Part shown: positions 19,052 through 28,155 of the stretch, in pieces
Numbering within the stretch: the first letter of the stretch is position 1
Layout of the letters: the number at the start of each line of letters is the position of its first letter
Source of the DNA: Mycobacterium arosiense ATCC BAA-1401 = DSM 45069
Lineage (GTDB): Bacteria; Actinomycetota; Actinomycetes; Mycobacteriales; Mycobacteriaceae
Direction: 5' to 3'
DNA: 64,000 nucleotides
Assembly: GCF_002086125.1 (NCBI RefSeq)
Contig: NZ_MVHG01000018.1
Location: 16,032 to 80,031, forward strand
The notes under the pieces: generated by a model
Seen by the model: the letters and a program-made list of their open reading frames with translations, nothing else
Databases searched by the model: none
What the model was told of the DNA's origin: nothing
Translations under genes and position numbers: made by a program

Positions 19052-20257
19052 ATGAGGGTTGAGCGCACCGATGTCGGCACCGTCGACGACCTGAAGGCGT
19101 CGGCCAGCAAGATGATCGGGCTGGACGATTTCGGCAGCAACGACGACAATTACCTCGAAGCGCTGGAAGTGCTGCTGGACTCCTACCGCCGCGACGCCGA
19201 CCTGACGCCGTTGGGCAGCAAGATGAATCGGTTCTTCCTGCGTGGCGCGCTGGTGGCCAGGCTGCTGTCCGAGGCTGCCTGGAAGCAATACCCGCAGCAC
19301 GCCGACGTGGCCATCGAGCGGCCGATCTTCGTCACCGGGCTGGTGCGCACCGGCACCACGGCCTTGCATCGGCTGCTCGGCGCCGATCCCGCCCACCAGG
19401 GTCTGCATCTGTGGTTGGCCGAATTTCCGCAACCGCGCCCCCTTCGTGAAACCTGGGAATCCAACCCGTATTACAGCCAACTGAACGCACAGTTCAACAG
19501 GCACCATGCCGAAAATCCGGACTACACGGGTCTGCATTTCATGGCGGCGTACGAGCTGGAGGAGTGCTGGCAGCTGCTGCGTCAGTCGCTGCACTCGGCG
19601 TCCTACGAGACGCTGGCGCACCTGCCCACCTACTCGCGGTGGCTCTCGGAGCAGGACTGGACGCCGTCGTATCGGCGGCACCGCCGCAACCTGCAGCTGA
19701 TCGGGCTCAACGACGCCGACAAGCGGTGGGTGCTCAAGAACCCCAGCCACCTGTTCGCGTTAGACGCGTTGATGGCGACCTATCCCGACGCGTTGGTGAT
19801 CCAGACCCATCGGCCGGTCGAAACGATCATGGCCTCGATGTGTTCGCTGGCGCAGCACACCGCCGAGGGATGGTCGACGTCGTTCACCGGGGCCCAAATC
19901 GGCGCCGACGCAATGGAAACCTGGTCGCGGGGGCTGGAACGGTTCAACACCGCGCGGGCCAAATACAGCCCGTCGCAGTTCTACGATGTCGACTACAAGG
20001 AGTTGATCGCCGACCCGCTGGGCACCGTGGCCGAGATCTACCGGCACTTCGGCCTGACGCTGACCGATGAGGCCAGGGCCGCCATGGAAAAAACCCACGC
20101 CGACAGCCAGTCCGGTCCGCGGGCGCCCAAGCACACCTACTCGCTGGCCGACTACGGCCTGACCACCGAGACGGTCAAGCAGCGATTCGCCGGCCTGTCA
20201 GTCTCAGTGACGAAGTCACGAACCGCTCAGTCTTCGTCCCCATCGGCCTCGAGGTAG
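19052..20257 (+). CDS. Sulfotransferase-family protein (Rv3529c-like)
   Basis: A 401-residue protein of the mycobacterial Stf/sulfotransferase family. The 5'-phosphosulfate loop is seen as VTGLVRTGTTALHRLL around residues 91-106, and a downstream 3'-phosphate region includes LVIQTHRPVETIMASM. PAPS-dependent sulfation of a sterol or other hydroxyl compound is the family expectation. The C-terminal 17 residues extend past the typical end and overlap the convergent Rv3527-like gene by 31 bp, so the end may be an extension by loss of an earlier stop. GAGGAG at 19036-19041 serves the ATG at 19052. Confidence 0.82.
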   Translation: MRVERTDVGTVDDLKASASKMIGLDDFGSNDDNYLEALEVLLDSYRRDADLTPLGSKMNRFFLRGALVARLLSEAAWKQYPQHADVAIERPIFVTGLVRTGTTALHRLLGADPAHQGLHLWLAEFPQPRPLRETWESNPYYSQLNAQFNRHHAENPDYTGLHFMAAYELEECWQLLRQSLHSASYETLAHLPTYSRWLSEQDWTPSYRRHRRNLQLIGLNDADKRWVLKNPSHLFALDALMATYPDALVIQTHRPVETIMASMCSLAQHTAEGWSTSFTGAQIGADAMETWSRGLERFNTARAKYSPSQFYDVDYKELIADPLGTVAEIYRHFGLTLTDEARAAMEKTHADSQSGPRAPKHTYSLADYGLTTETVKQRFAGLSVSVTKSRTAQSSSPSASR

Positions 20258-20679
20258 CCCTCCGCGACCGCATGCTCAATGCTGTCAGCGAGTTTGGGGC
20301 ACGACCGGGTGCGCGCGGTGTCGCCCCCGGACCGACGTACCTCGGTGAAGTGCGCGCACCGCTGCCACGCCTCGGTGTTCCACTGCACCGCGGTGTGCCC
20401 CGGGCCGAGTCGGCGGACGGTGACCCGAACGTGGCAGAACCGGCAGTCCACCGGCAGTAGACCCGAGTTGAGGTAGCGCTCGCGGTCGGCGCGACTGGCT
20501 TCGGCGACGGCCGCGGCACGCTGCGGGTCGTTGGTGAAATCCGCTGACTTCGACCAGGATTCACCCGTGCGCGCCGGCCCGGCCGGGTGCTCGTCGTGGT
20601 CGTGATGATCGCCATGCAGCAACAACATCGATCGCGCAAGCTGATCGACGTCAGGTACCGCCGGCTGATCGTCGCCCAT
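20227..20679 (-). CDS. Conserved hypothetical protein (Rv3527-like)
   Basis: A 150-residue soluble protein matching M. tuberculosis Rv3527 (149 residues). It has an N-terminal histidine/aspartate-rich stretch (LLHGDHHDHDEH, residues 20-31) that could bind metal, and a CRFCHV CxxC pair near 80. Another cysteine lies in QRCAHF and one in RSCPKL, so a metal-binding or iron-sulfur role is conceivable. The ATG at 20679 is 5 bp from the kshA stop, so it is the second gene of the kshA operon. A small accessory role for KshA is possible, but unproved. Confidence 0.75.
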   Translation of the reverse strand: MGDDQPAVPDVDQLARSMLLLHGDHHDHDEHPAGPARTGESWSKSADFTNDPQRAAAVAEASRADRERYLNSGLLPVDCRFCHVRVTVRRLGPGHTAVQWNTEAWQRCAHFTEVRRSGGDTARTRSCPKLADSIEHAVAEGYLEADGDED

Positions 20680-20684
20680 GTTCC

Positions 20685-21863
20685 CTAGTGTTGTTCGGCG
20701 GGTACGTCGTCGGTAACCGCCTCGTTTGCCCCGGAATCCTTCGCCTTGAGATTCTCCTCGACCTCGGCATTCCAGTACTCGTTGGCGCGCGTGGTGTCCA
20801 CCTCGATCTCGAAGCGCTCCACCATCTCCGGCTCGATGTCGGCGACGTCGACGTAGAACTGCTGATACCAACGGCGCAACTGGTACACGGCGCCGTCCTC
20901 CTCGACCAGCAGCGGATTGTCGATGCGGGTCTTGTGCTTCCAGATCTCGACGTCCTGCAGGAAGCCCTTGCTGACGCCCTCGGTGAACACCTTCGACAGC
21001 TTGTCGGTCATCTTTTCGTCCATGCCTTTGGGCTTTTCGACGATGACACCCCACTGCAGCACGAACGAGTTTTGGGTCACGGGGTAGTGGCAGTTGATCA
21101 GGATGGATTCGGCCTTGTAATCGCCGTAGCTGTTGTGCAGCCAGTTGATCATGAATGACGGCCCGAAGTAGGACGCTTCCGAATCGAGGTGCGCCTCACC
21201 ATAAGACGTGCCGAGATCGTTGACGTCGGGACGGCCCACGTTGTGCAGGTACTGCGAGGCGATGTGACCCTCGAAGACGTTCTTGAAGTACGTCGGCAAC
21301 CCGAAATGGATGTAGAAGAAGTGCGCCATGTCGGTGACGTTGTCGATGATGTCGCGGCAGTTAGACCCCTCGATGAGGATCCTGTTCCACCGCCAGTCGG
21401 TCCATTCGTCGCTGTGGGCTTCCGGGATCTCCGGAATGCGCACGGCGGGATCCGGCGGGTTCTGCTCGTGGTCGTGCCAGACGAACAGCAGGCCACCCCG
21501 TACGTCGGTGGTCCACGACCGGGTGCGCGCCGTTTTCGGGGTGCGCTTGGCGTAGGGCACCAGCTTGCAGCGGCCGTCGCCACCCCAGCGCCAGTCGTGG
21601 AACGGGCAGGCGATCTCGTCGCCCTTGATGGTGCCCTCGGACAGGTCCCCGCCCATGTGCCGGCAGTAGCCGTCGAGGACCTTCAGGTCGCCCTGCGAGT
21701 CGGCGAAGACCACCAGCTTGGTGCCGAACGCCTGAATCGGGTGCGGTTTACCGTCCTGGAAGTCCTTTGCGACGCCCAGGCAGTGCCAGCCACGGGCGTA
21801 TCGGGTCGGCAAGGCGCCGGGATCGATTTCTCGGATGCCGACCGCCTTGGTGTCGGTACTCAC
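20685..21863 (-). CDS. kshA: 3-ketosteroid 9-alpha-monooxygenase oxygenase subunit KshA
   Basis: A 392-residue Rieske non-heme iron oxygenase that hydroxylates C9 of 3-ketosteroids; with KstD this opens ring B to give 3-HSA. The Rieske [2Fe-2S] ligands are C67, H69, C86 and H89 (CRHMGG and CPFHDW), matching Mtb KshA exactly. The mononuclear iron site is in NVTDMAHFFYIH, giving the 2-His-1-carboxylate triad with a later Asp. The reductase KshB is not in the window. The promoter, with a KstR box 30 bp upstream, is divergent from the gamma-CA gene. Confidence 0.96.
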   Translation of the reverse strand: MSTDTKAVGIREIDPGALPTRYARGWHCLGVAKDFQDGKPHPIQAFGTKLVVFADSQGDLKVLDGYCRHMGGDLSEGTIKGDEIACPFHDWRWGGDGRCKLVPYAKRTPKTARTRSWTTDVRGGLLFVWHDHEQNPPDPAVRIPEIPEAHSDEWTDWRWNRILIEGSNCRDIIDNVTDMAHFFYIHFGLPTYFKNVFEGHIASQYLHNVGRPDVNDLGTSYGEAHLDSEASYFGPSFMINWLHNSYGDYKAESILINCHYPVTQNSFVLQWGVIVEKPKGMDEKMTDKLSKVFTEGVSKGFLQDVEIWKHKTRIDNPLLVEEDGAVYQLRRWYQQFYVDVADIEPEMVERFEIEVDTTRANEYWNAEVEENLKAKDSGANEAVTDDVPAEQH

Positions 21864-21893
21864 CTGTCCACCTCCAACTCATGGGCCTCTAAC

Positions 21894-21907
21894 TAGAACA
21901 CGTTACA
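21894..21907. promoter_or_regulatory. KstR operator between kshA and the gamma-CA-like gene
   Basis: TAGAACACGTTACA matches TnnAACnnGTTnnA. It lies 30 bp upstream of the kshA ATG and 71 bp upstream of the divergent gene. It likely represses kshA; an effect on the other side is uncertain. Confidence 0.87.
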
Positions 21908-21978
21908 GTTTTGCAGCGGGGGCGCGCAACGACGGCGAGCCTGGCCACGGCATATGCGCGCTGCGGTATATCTAGACG

Positions 21979-22503
21979 ATGCCGCTGTTTGCGTTCGAGG
22001 GCCGTGCGCCACGAGTCGATCCCACCGCGTTCGTGGCCCCGACGGCCACCCTGATCGGCGACGTCGTGGTGGAGGCGGGGGCGTCGGTCTGGTTCAACAC
22101 CGTGTTGCGCGGCGACTACGGGCCCATCGTGGTGCGCGAGGGCGCCAACGTCCAAGACGGTTCGGTTCTGCACGCGCCGCCCGGAATCCCCGTCGACATC
22201 GGTCCGGGTGCGACGGTCGCGCATCTGTGCGTCATTCACGGGGTCCACGTCGGGCAGGAGGCGCTGATCGCGAACCACGCCACCGTGCTCGACGGCGCGG
22301 TGATCGGGGCGCGCAGCCTGGTCGCCGCGCATTCGCTGGTGACCGCCGGGAGCCAGATCCCGGCCGGCATGCTCGCGGTCGGGGCGCCGGCGCAGATCAA
22401 GGGCCCGGTCGCCGGGACCGGCGCCGAGATGTGGGTCAAGGTGAACCCGCAGGCCTACCGCGACCTCGCCCAGCGGCATCTGGCCGGGCTGGAACCCATT
22501 TAG
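21979..22503 (+). CDS. Gamma-carbonic-anhydrase-like left-handed beta-helix protein (Rv3525c-like)
   Basis: A 174-residue hexapeptide-repeat protein of the gamma-class carbonic anhydrase/PaaY family, probably a trimer. Repeats such as PTATLIGDVVVEAG and GANVQDGSVLHA are visible. The three zinc histidines are present: H65 (SVLHAP), H82 and H87 (VAHLCVIHG). The acidic loop of the archaeal enzyme Cam is shortened, as in YrdA/PaaY-type proteins. PaaY homologues hydrolyse CoA thioesters in aromatic catabolism, so a thioesterase role here is a possible alternative to carbonic anhydrase. It ends by a 4-bp convergent overlap with the KSI-like gene. Confidence 0.85.
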   Translation: MPLFAFEGRAPRVDPTAFVAPTATLIGDVVVEAGASVWFNTVLRGDYGPIVVREGANVQDGSVLHAPPGIPVDIGPGATVAHLCVIHGVHVGQEALIANHATVLDGAVIGARSLVAAHSLVTAGSQIPAGMLAVGAPAQIKGPVAGTGAEMWVKVNPQAYRDLAQRHLAGLEPI

Positions 22504-22903
22504 ACTTTGCGGGTATTGGCCGCCGCGCGCTCCATCTCCCAGTAGGCGCGCAGGGCCACCAACTGGCCCTCGGCGTTGACCTTGTAGGTGAACACGCCCT
22601 CGGCCGTCGTCTGGTACTCGCCCGTCGTGATAAGGATGTGCCCGACGTTGGCTTCCTCGTTGCCGCACTGGTAGGTGTCGCGGAAGACGAACTCGATCTT
22701 CGTGGTGGGGGCGATCGCCTTATCCCAGAAGGCCGAGATCGCGTCACGGCCACGGTGCCCGAGGCCCTCGGGGTCGAACACCGAGGGCCCGATCGGGTCC
22801 TCGACGATGGCGTCATCGGCGAACACCGATAGCCAAGCATCTTTGTCCCGGGCCGCCACCGCCTCCCGGGAGCGACGGCCGGCCTCGTGGGCCGGGTGCT
22901 CGG

Positions 22904-22907
<4 letters not shown>
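22500..22907 (-). CDS. Ketosteroid-isomerase-like (SnoaL/NTF2) protein, Rv0760c-type
   Basis: A 135-residue NTF2-fold protein. The segment FADDAIVEDPIG matches the delta-5-3-ketosteroid isomerase (KSI) general-base region, with D37 equivalent to KSI D38. The position of KSI Tyr14 is Ser13, and the D99 position in GVFTYKVN is Phe, so the classical oxyanion hole is missing. It resembles M. tuberculosis Rv0760c, a steroid-binding KSI homologue. The GTG at 22907 overlaps the ltp3 stop (GTGA), which fixes the start; ATG-headed extensions would run into ltp3. It is the last gene of the Rv3521-ltp4-ltp3 operon. The Mtb locus has a different gene, Rv3524, here. Confidence 0.82.
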
Positions 22908-24096
<1,189 letters not shown>

Positions 24097-24097
<1 letters not shown>

Positions 24098-25161
24098 CAG
24101 TTCTTTCCTTCCATGACCGCGACCAGGTTCTGCTGGAGCGCAGGCCCGCTGGTGGCGTGCGCCAGCACCCGCTCAGCCGACGAGTTCCAGATATGTTGTG
24201 CTGCAAAGCCGATGCGTTCGAGGCCGGCGACGAACATGGGGTTGGCCGCCAACGCACCACCGGACGGGTTCACCTTGGTGGGGCCCGGGATCCGGATGGC
24301 TTCGGAGATGATCAGGTGCTGGTGGGTGAAGGGCGCGCAGACCTCAGCCACGTCGAGGTTGTCGGTCCGGCCGCCGGTGGCCACGTGGGCCGCGGCCGCC
24401 GTCGAGGGGGACTCGGTGAGATCGCGTGCGCCCAGCGACGGGGTCTCGATGCGGTGCTCGATTCCGGTTATCCAGGCAGGGTTTTCGCGTAGCTCACGTG
24501 CCCGGTCACCGGCCGCGAGCACGATCGCCGCGGCGCCGTCGGTGATCGGTGCGATGTCGTGGCGGCGCAGCGGGTCGGCGAAGAACGGCCGTTCGAGCAA
24601 TTCGGCCACGCTGATCGGCCCCTCGACATTGTCCACGCGGCGGGCATTGGCAAAGGAGTCGAACGCCACCCGCGCCATCTGCTCCTGGGTCCACTTGCCG
24701 GTGTCGAGCCCGATGCGCGCCTGCAGCCCGGCCAGCGAGATCGAATCGGGCCACAGCGGGGCGACGGTGTAGGGGTCGGTCTGTCGCGACAGGATCTGGC
24801 GCAAATTGCCGGCCGAGGACTTGCCGAAGCCGTACACCAGTGCGGTGTCCACCTCGCCGGTGAGGATCTTGATGTAGGCCTCGTAAAGTGCCCAGGCGGC
24901 GTCCATTTCGACGTGCGATTCGTTGATCGGCGGAACGGCACCGATCGAATCGATCGCCGAAATGAACGAAAATGCCCGCCCGGCAAGGTAATCGGATGAA
25001 CCGGAACACCAGAAACCGATGTCGGTCCGTTCGATGCCCAGCTCCTCGTACAGCTGGGCGAAGCACGGGATCAACATCTCGACACCATTGGTGGTGCCGT
25101 CGGTGCGGCGGACGTGTGGGGCGTGGGCAAAGCCAACGACCGCAACGTTGCGAGCGCTCAT
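24097..25161 (-). CDS. ltp4: Thiolase-like aldol-lyase Ltp4
   Basis: A 354-residue partner of Ltp3, shorter than a normal thiolase. The nucleophile position (ESHVEMDAAWALYEA) carries no cysteine, and NPSGGALAANPMFVAG replaces the histidine loop. Both Ltp3 and Ltp4 sit directly after a tandem-DUF35 protein, the same family pairing as ChsH2 with Ltp2. They probably form a heteromeric complex. The start at 25161 is 15 bp after the Rv3521-like stop. It is likely cytosolic, and specific for C24-branched sterol intermediates by analogy to Rhodococcus. Confidence 0.92.
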
Positions 25162-25176
25162 GTGCAGGTAAGCCCT

Positions 25177-26169
25177 TTACAGGTGGTGCTTGTAGGTGTC
25201 GTAGTCGGCGTCGGGTTCCCCGGTCGGCCGAAAGTACTCGATGTTGTCGATGCCAAATCCCCACTCCTCGCGGGGTTTCCACACCGCCTCGACGCGCATG
25301 CCCATCCGGACTTCGTGAGCGTCGACGTCGGCGACCAGATGCAAAAACGGGATATCGGCTCCGTCGAGCAGCACGTAGGCCGCCACGTAGGGCGGCTTGA
25401 TGCGCTGACCCTGGAACGGGATGTTGATGATCGCGAACGTCGTGACGGTGCCCTTGTCGGGCAGCTCGACGAACTCGGTCGTCGGTTGGCCGGTGGCCGG
25501 GTCGGCGCCGTGCGGCGGGAAGTAGACCTTGCCGTTCTCACCCATCTTCGCGCCGAGTAGCTTGCCCTGCGCGATGGCCCGCAGGTAGGCGCTCTCTTCG
25601 TGCGAGGCGCTGTGCTGGATGGTCAGCGACACCGGCGTGACGATCATGGTCACCGGGTCCTTGTCGCCGTCGGACTCCGCGACTTCCTCGGCTTCCTCGC
25701 CGAGCGCGAAATAAGCGATGTCGGTGATGGCGCCCACCGGCTCGTCCACCCAGTGCGCGTGCACCCGGGTGCCGGTCTTGATGGCCTTGGGCTCACCCGC
25801 GTCCACGGCATGGATCAACGGCGTGTCTGCGCCGTCGAGCTTGATCAGCGCCCAGGCGAACGGCCGGTCCAGCGGCTGTCCCTCGATGGGGTCGGGCTGC
25901 CAGGTCCAGGAGACCACGGTGCCGACGCTGGACACCGGTACCATCTCGCCCAGCGGCTCGTAGGTGACCGGGTCATATTCGGTCGGCGGCACATGCACCC
26001 GGCCATCCGATCCGCGCACGCCCAGGATGTGGCGATCGCGCAGGGCGGTGAAGAACTTGCTCAGCGTGGGGCCGACTGAACGCGTGTAGTCGAACGACAA
26101 CGTCAAAGGCGCGGAGAGCGGTGGCTCAGGGTGATCCGTCAAGGTCGGGGTACTCGAGCTGGCTGTCAC
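25177..26169 (-). CDS. Tandem DUF35 OB-fold protein (Rv3521-like)
   Basis: A 330-residue protein containing two DUF35/OB-fold acyl-CoA-associated domains, about residues 20-160 (SKFFTALRDRHILGVRG, SVGTVVSWTW, HWVDEP) and about 185-320 (GTVTTFAIINIPFQGQ, VEAVWKP). Neither half has the zinc-ribbon cysteines. GTG at 26169 is chosen because an upstream ATG at 26205 would translate through the KstR operator at 26179-26192. It leads the operon Rv3521-ltp4-ltp3-KSI-like. By analogy with the ChsH2 DUF35 domain and Ltp2, each DUF35 domain may dock one thiolase-like subunit. Confidence 0.87.
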   Translation of the reverse strand: MTASSSTPTLTDHPEPPLSAPLTLSFDYTRSVGPTLSKFFTALRDRHILGVRGSDGRVHVPPTEYDPVTYEPLGEMVPVSSVGTVVSWTWQPDPIEGQPLDRPFAWALIKLDGADTPLIHAVDAGEPKAIKTGTRVHAHWVDEPVGAITDIAYFALGEEAEEVAESDGDKDPVTMIVTPVSLTIQHSASHEESAYLRAIAQGKLLGAKMGENGKVYFPPHGADPATGQPTTEFVELPDKGTVTTFAIINIPFQGQRIKPPYVAAYVLLDGADIPFLHLVADVDAHEVRMGMRVEAVWKPREEWGFGIDNIEYFRPTGEPDADYDTYKHHL

Positions 26170-26178
26170 GCCATCGAG

Positions 26179-26192
26179 TAGAACAGGTTCTA
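26179..26192. promoter_or_regulatory. KstR operator between Rv3521- and Rv3520c-like genes
   Basis: TAGAACAGGTTCTA fits TnnAACnnGTTnnA with symmetric ends. It lies 9 bp upstream of the GTG of the DUF35 gene and 53 bp upstream of the divergent oxidoreductase. It decides the start of the DUF35 gene. Confidence 0.88.
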
Positions 26193-26245
26193 AGAACGGA
26201 TTCAAATTTTTCTTAGATCGGGACTGCCATCAGAAGGGCGAAGAG

Positions 26246-27277
26246 ATGAAGCTGGGATTGCAGCTGGGATATTGGGGCGCTCAGCCGCCGCAAAACCACG
26301 GCGAGCTCGTCGCCGCGGCCGAGAAGGCCGGCTACGACGCCGTCTTCACGGCCGAGGCCTGGGGATCCGACGCCTACACACCGCTGGCCTGGCTGGGTTC
26401 TTCGACGTCGCGGGTGCGGCTGGGCACGTCGGTGGTGCAGCTGTCCGCGCGCACACCGACGGCGTGTGCGATGGCGGCGTTGACGCTCGACCACCTGTGC
26501 GGCGGGCGGCACGTCCTCGGCCTGGGTGTCTCCGGCCCGCAGGTGGTCGAGGGCTGGTACGGCCAGTCGTTCGGCAAGCCACTGGCCCGCACCCGGGAGT
26601 ACATCGACATCGTCCGGCAGGTGTGGGCCCGCGAGGCGCCGGTGACCAGCGCCGGGCCGCATTACCCGCTGCCGCTGACCGGTGCGCGCGCAACGGGTCT
26701 GGGCAAACCGCTCAAGCCCATCACCCATCCGCTGCGGGCCGACATCCCGATCATGCTGGGGGCCGAGGGGCCGAAGAATGTCGCGCTGGCCGCCGAGATC
26801 TGCGACGGCTGGTTGCCGATCTTCTACACGCCGCGCATGGCCGACACCTACAACGAGTGGCTGGACGAGGGTTTCGCCCGCCCGGGCGCCCGCCGCAGCC
26901 GCGAGGACTTCGAGATCTGCGCGACGGCCAACATCGTCATCACCGAGGACCGCAGCGCGGCGTTCGCGGCGATGAAGCCCTACATCGCGCTCTACATGGG
27001 AGGCATGGGTGCCGAGGACATCAACTTCCACGCCGACGTCTACCGGCGGATGGGCTATTCCCAGGTGGTCGACGACGTGACGAAGTTGTTCCGGAGCAAC
27101 CAGAAGGACAAGGCCGCCGAGATCATCCCCGACGAGGTGATCGACGACGCCGCGATCGTCGGCGACATCAACTACGTGCGTAAGCAGATCAAGGCCTGGG
27201 AGGCCGCCGGCGTCACCATGATGGTGGTGTCGGGGCGCAGTACGGAGCAGGTCCGCGAGCTGGCAACCCTGATCTGA
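26246..27277 (+). CDS. F420-dependent LLM-class oxidoreductase (Rv3520c-like)
   Basis: A 343-residue luciferase-like monooxygenase (LLM) family TIM barrel. Motifs typical of F420-dependent members are LGYWGAQPP at the start, TAEAWGSDAYTPLAW near residue 40, GLGVSGPQVVEGWYG near 93 and IPIMLGAEGPKN near 170. The Mtb homologue, annotated as a coenzyme F420-dependent oxidoreductase, is in the KstR regulon. It presumably reduces or oxidises a steroid carbonyl or enone with F420; the substrate is unknown. AGAAGGGCGAAGAG precedes the ATG. It ends against a gap with two further KstR boxes. Confidence 0.88.
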   Translation: MKLGLQLGYWGAQPPQNHGELVAAAEKAGYDAVFTAEAWGSDAYTPLAWLGSSTSRVRLGTSVVQLSARTPTACAMAALTLDHLCGGRHVLGLGVSGPQVVEGWYGQSFGKPLARTREYIDIVRQVWAREAPVTSAGPHYPLPLTGARATGLGKPLKPITHPLRADIPIMLGAEGPKNVALAAEICDGWLPIFYTPRMADTYNEWLDEGFARPGARRSREDFEICATANIVITEDRSAAFAAMKPYIALYMGGMGAEDINFHADVYRRMGYSQVVDDVTKLFRSNQKDKAAEIIPDEVIDDAAIVGDINYVRKQIKAWEAAGVTMMVVSGRSTEQVRELATLI

Positions 27278-27295
27278 CGGCCGCGCGCGCCAAAT

Positions 27296-27309
27296 TAGAA
27301 CACGTTCTA
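27296..27309. promoter_or_regulatory. KstR operator in a convergent gap, copy 1
   Basis: TAGAACACGTTCTA is a perfect palindromic KstR box. It lies 18 bp after the stop of the Rv3520c-like gene and 81 bp past the stop of the convergent Rv3519-like gene, so no start codon of a recognised gene lies next to it. Confidence 0.88.
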
Positions 27310-27327
27310 ATTTTCTTGCCAGGGAGT

Positions 27328-27341
27328 TAGAACGCGTTCTA
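27328..27341. promoter_or_regulatory. KstR operator in a convergent gap, copy 2
   Basis: TAGAACGCGTTCTA is symmetric and fits TnnAACnnGTTnnA. Its centre is 32 bp (about three helical turns) from copy 1. Rightward, an ATG follows at 27352 but would only read antisense through the Rv3519-like gene. Confidence 0.85.
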
Positions 27342-27390
27342 GATTATCCGGATGGCACGCCCGACGACGATGCGACGCGCGCCCGGCCGG

Positions 27391-28113
27391 TCAGCCGAGC
27401 GGGTGGGCGTCGCCGAACGTCATCTCGACGTGACCGACAGATCCAGAGAGCATCGCCCGCTTCGGCAGGCCCAGCGACGCCAGCTCCTTGGCGTAGGCAT
27501 GATCGCCCAGGCGCAGCGTTGCCCCGCCGAGCCGACCGCGCAGCCCGCGCACCCGCATCTCCCACGGCACCTCCCGGGTGGTGCCGTCGGCGAAGGTGTA
27601 GGTCTTGAGCACCTGCGGGCGAGACGTGAACGTCGGGGGCACCGGCACCCCCCGGGCGAAGTCCATGCCCGCGATGTGCGCGCCGTCGGCGCTGACGTCG
27701 AATCCGAACCGGCCCTGCTCGCGAATGGTGAAGTCCGCCATGATCTTCGGGAATCCCCAGATCGAGCGCCCCGCTTCCAAGGTGAAGCTTTGGTCGACGG
27801 GCAGGTGGTGGATGAACGCGGCCGCGTCACCCAGTGCCCGCCAGCCGCGCGCCGTCGAGCCGGGCGGGTTCACCATGACCGCGGTGCCGAATTCGTGGTA
27901 TTGCCCGAGATCGCCGTCGATATAGCGGGCCAGCATCAGGTTCACCACCGCCCGGCCGGGCCGATGCTGGCAGACGCGCAGGCCGCTGTAGTCGATAAGA
28001 CGTTGCGCCGCTTGCACATCCACCGAAAACATCGCGGTGTGCACGTCCGCTTTTCGTATCCGCACCGGCATGGTGAGGACCGTCCCGGCAACTACGTGTT
28101 GTGACTCAGGCAT
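27391..28113 (-). CDS. Acetoacetate-decarboxylase-like protein (Rv3519-like)
   Basis: A 240-residue protein of the acetoacetate decarboxylase-like family, matching Mtb Rv3519 in length and sequence style (HVVAGTVLTMPVRIR near the start, GQYHEFGTAVMVNPPG near 75, GFPKIMADF near 118). The catalytic lysine of true acetoacetate decarboxylases falls in the IWGFPKIMAD region (K), so a Schiff-base enzyme acting on an oxo-acid from steroid breakdown is possible. The ATG at 28113 matches Mtb; the frame extends far upstream but only antisense to cyp142. It is divergent from cyp142 by 42 bp, with no KstR box in between. Confidence 0.83.
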   Translation of the reverse strand: MPESQHVVAGTVLTMPVRIRKADVHTAMFSVDVQAAQRLIDYSGLRVCQHRPGRAVVNLMLARYIDGDLGQYHEFGTAVMVNPPGSTARGWRALGDAAAFIHHLPVDQSFTLEAGRSIWGFPKIMADFTIREQGRFGFDVSADGAHIAGMDFARGVPVPPTFTSRPQVLKTYTFADGTTREVPWEMRVRGLRGRLGGATLRLGDHAYAKELASLGLPKRAMLSGSVGHVEMTFGDAHPLG

Positions 28114-28155
28114 GCCGGTTACTGTAATCCGCTCGTCAACGTTTGGAGGCTGTAG

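Noticed and set aside
26170..26205. ATG start at 26205 for the tandem DUF35 gene
   Set aside because: It would translate through the KstR operator at 26179-26192.
27352..28104. Rightward open frame starting after the second orphan KstR box
   Set aside because: It is fully antisense to the Rv3519-like gene and shows no protein family; kept only as part of the orphan-box finding.
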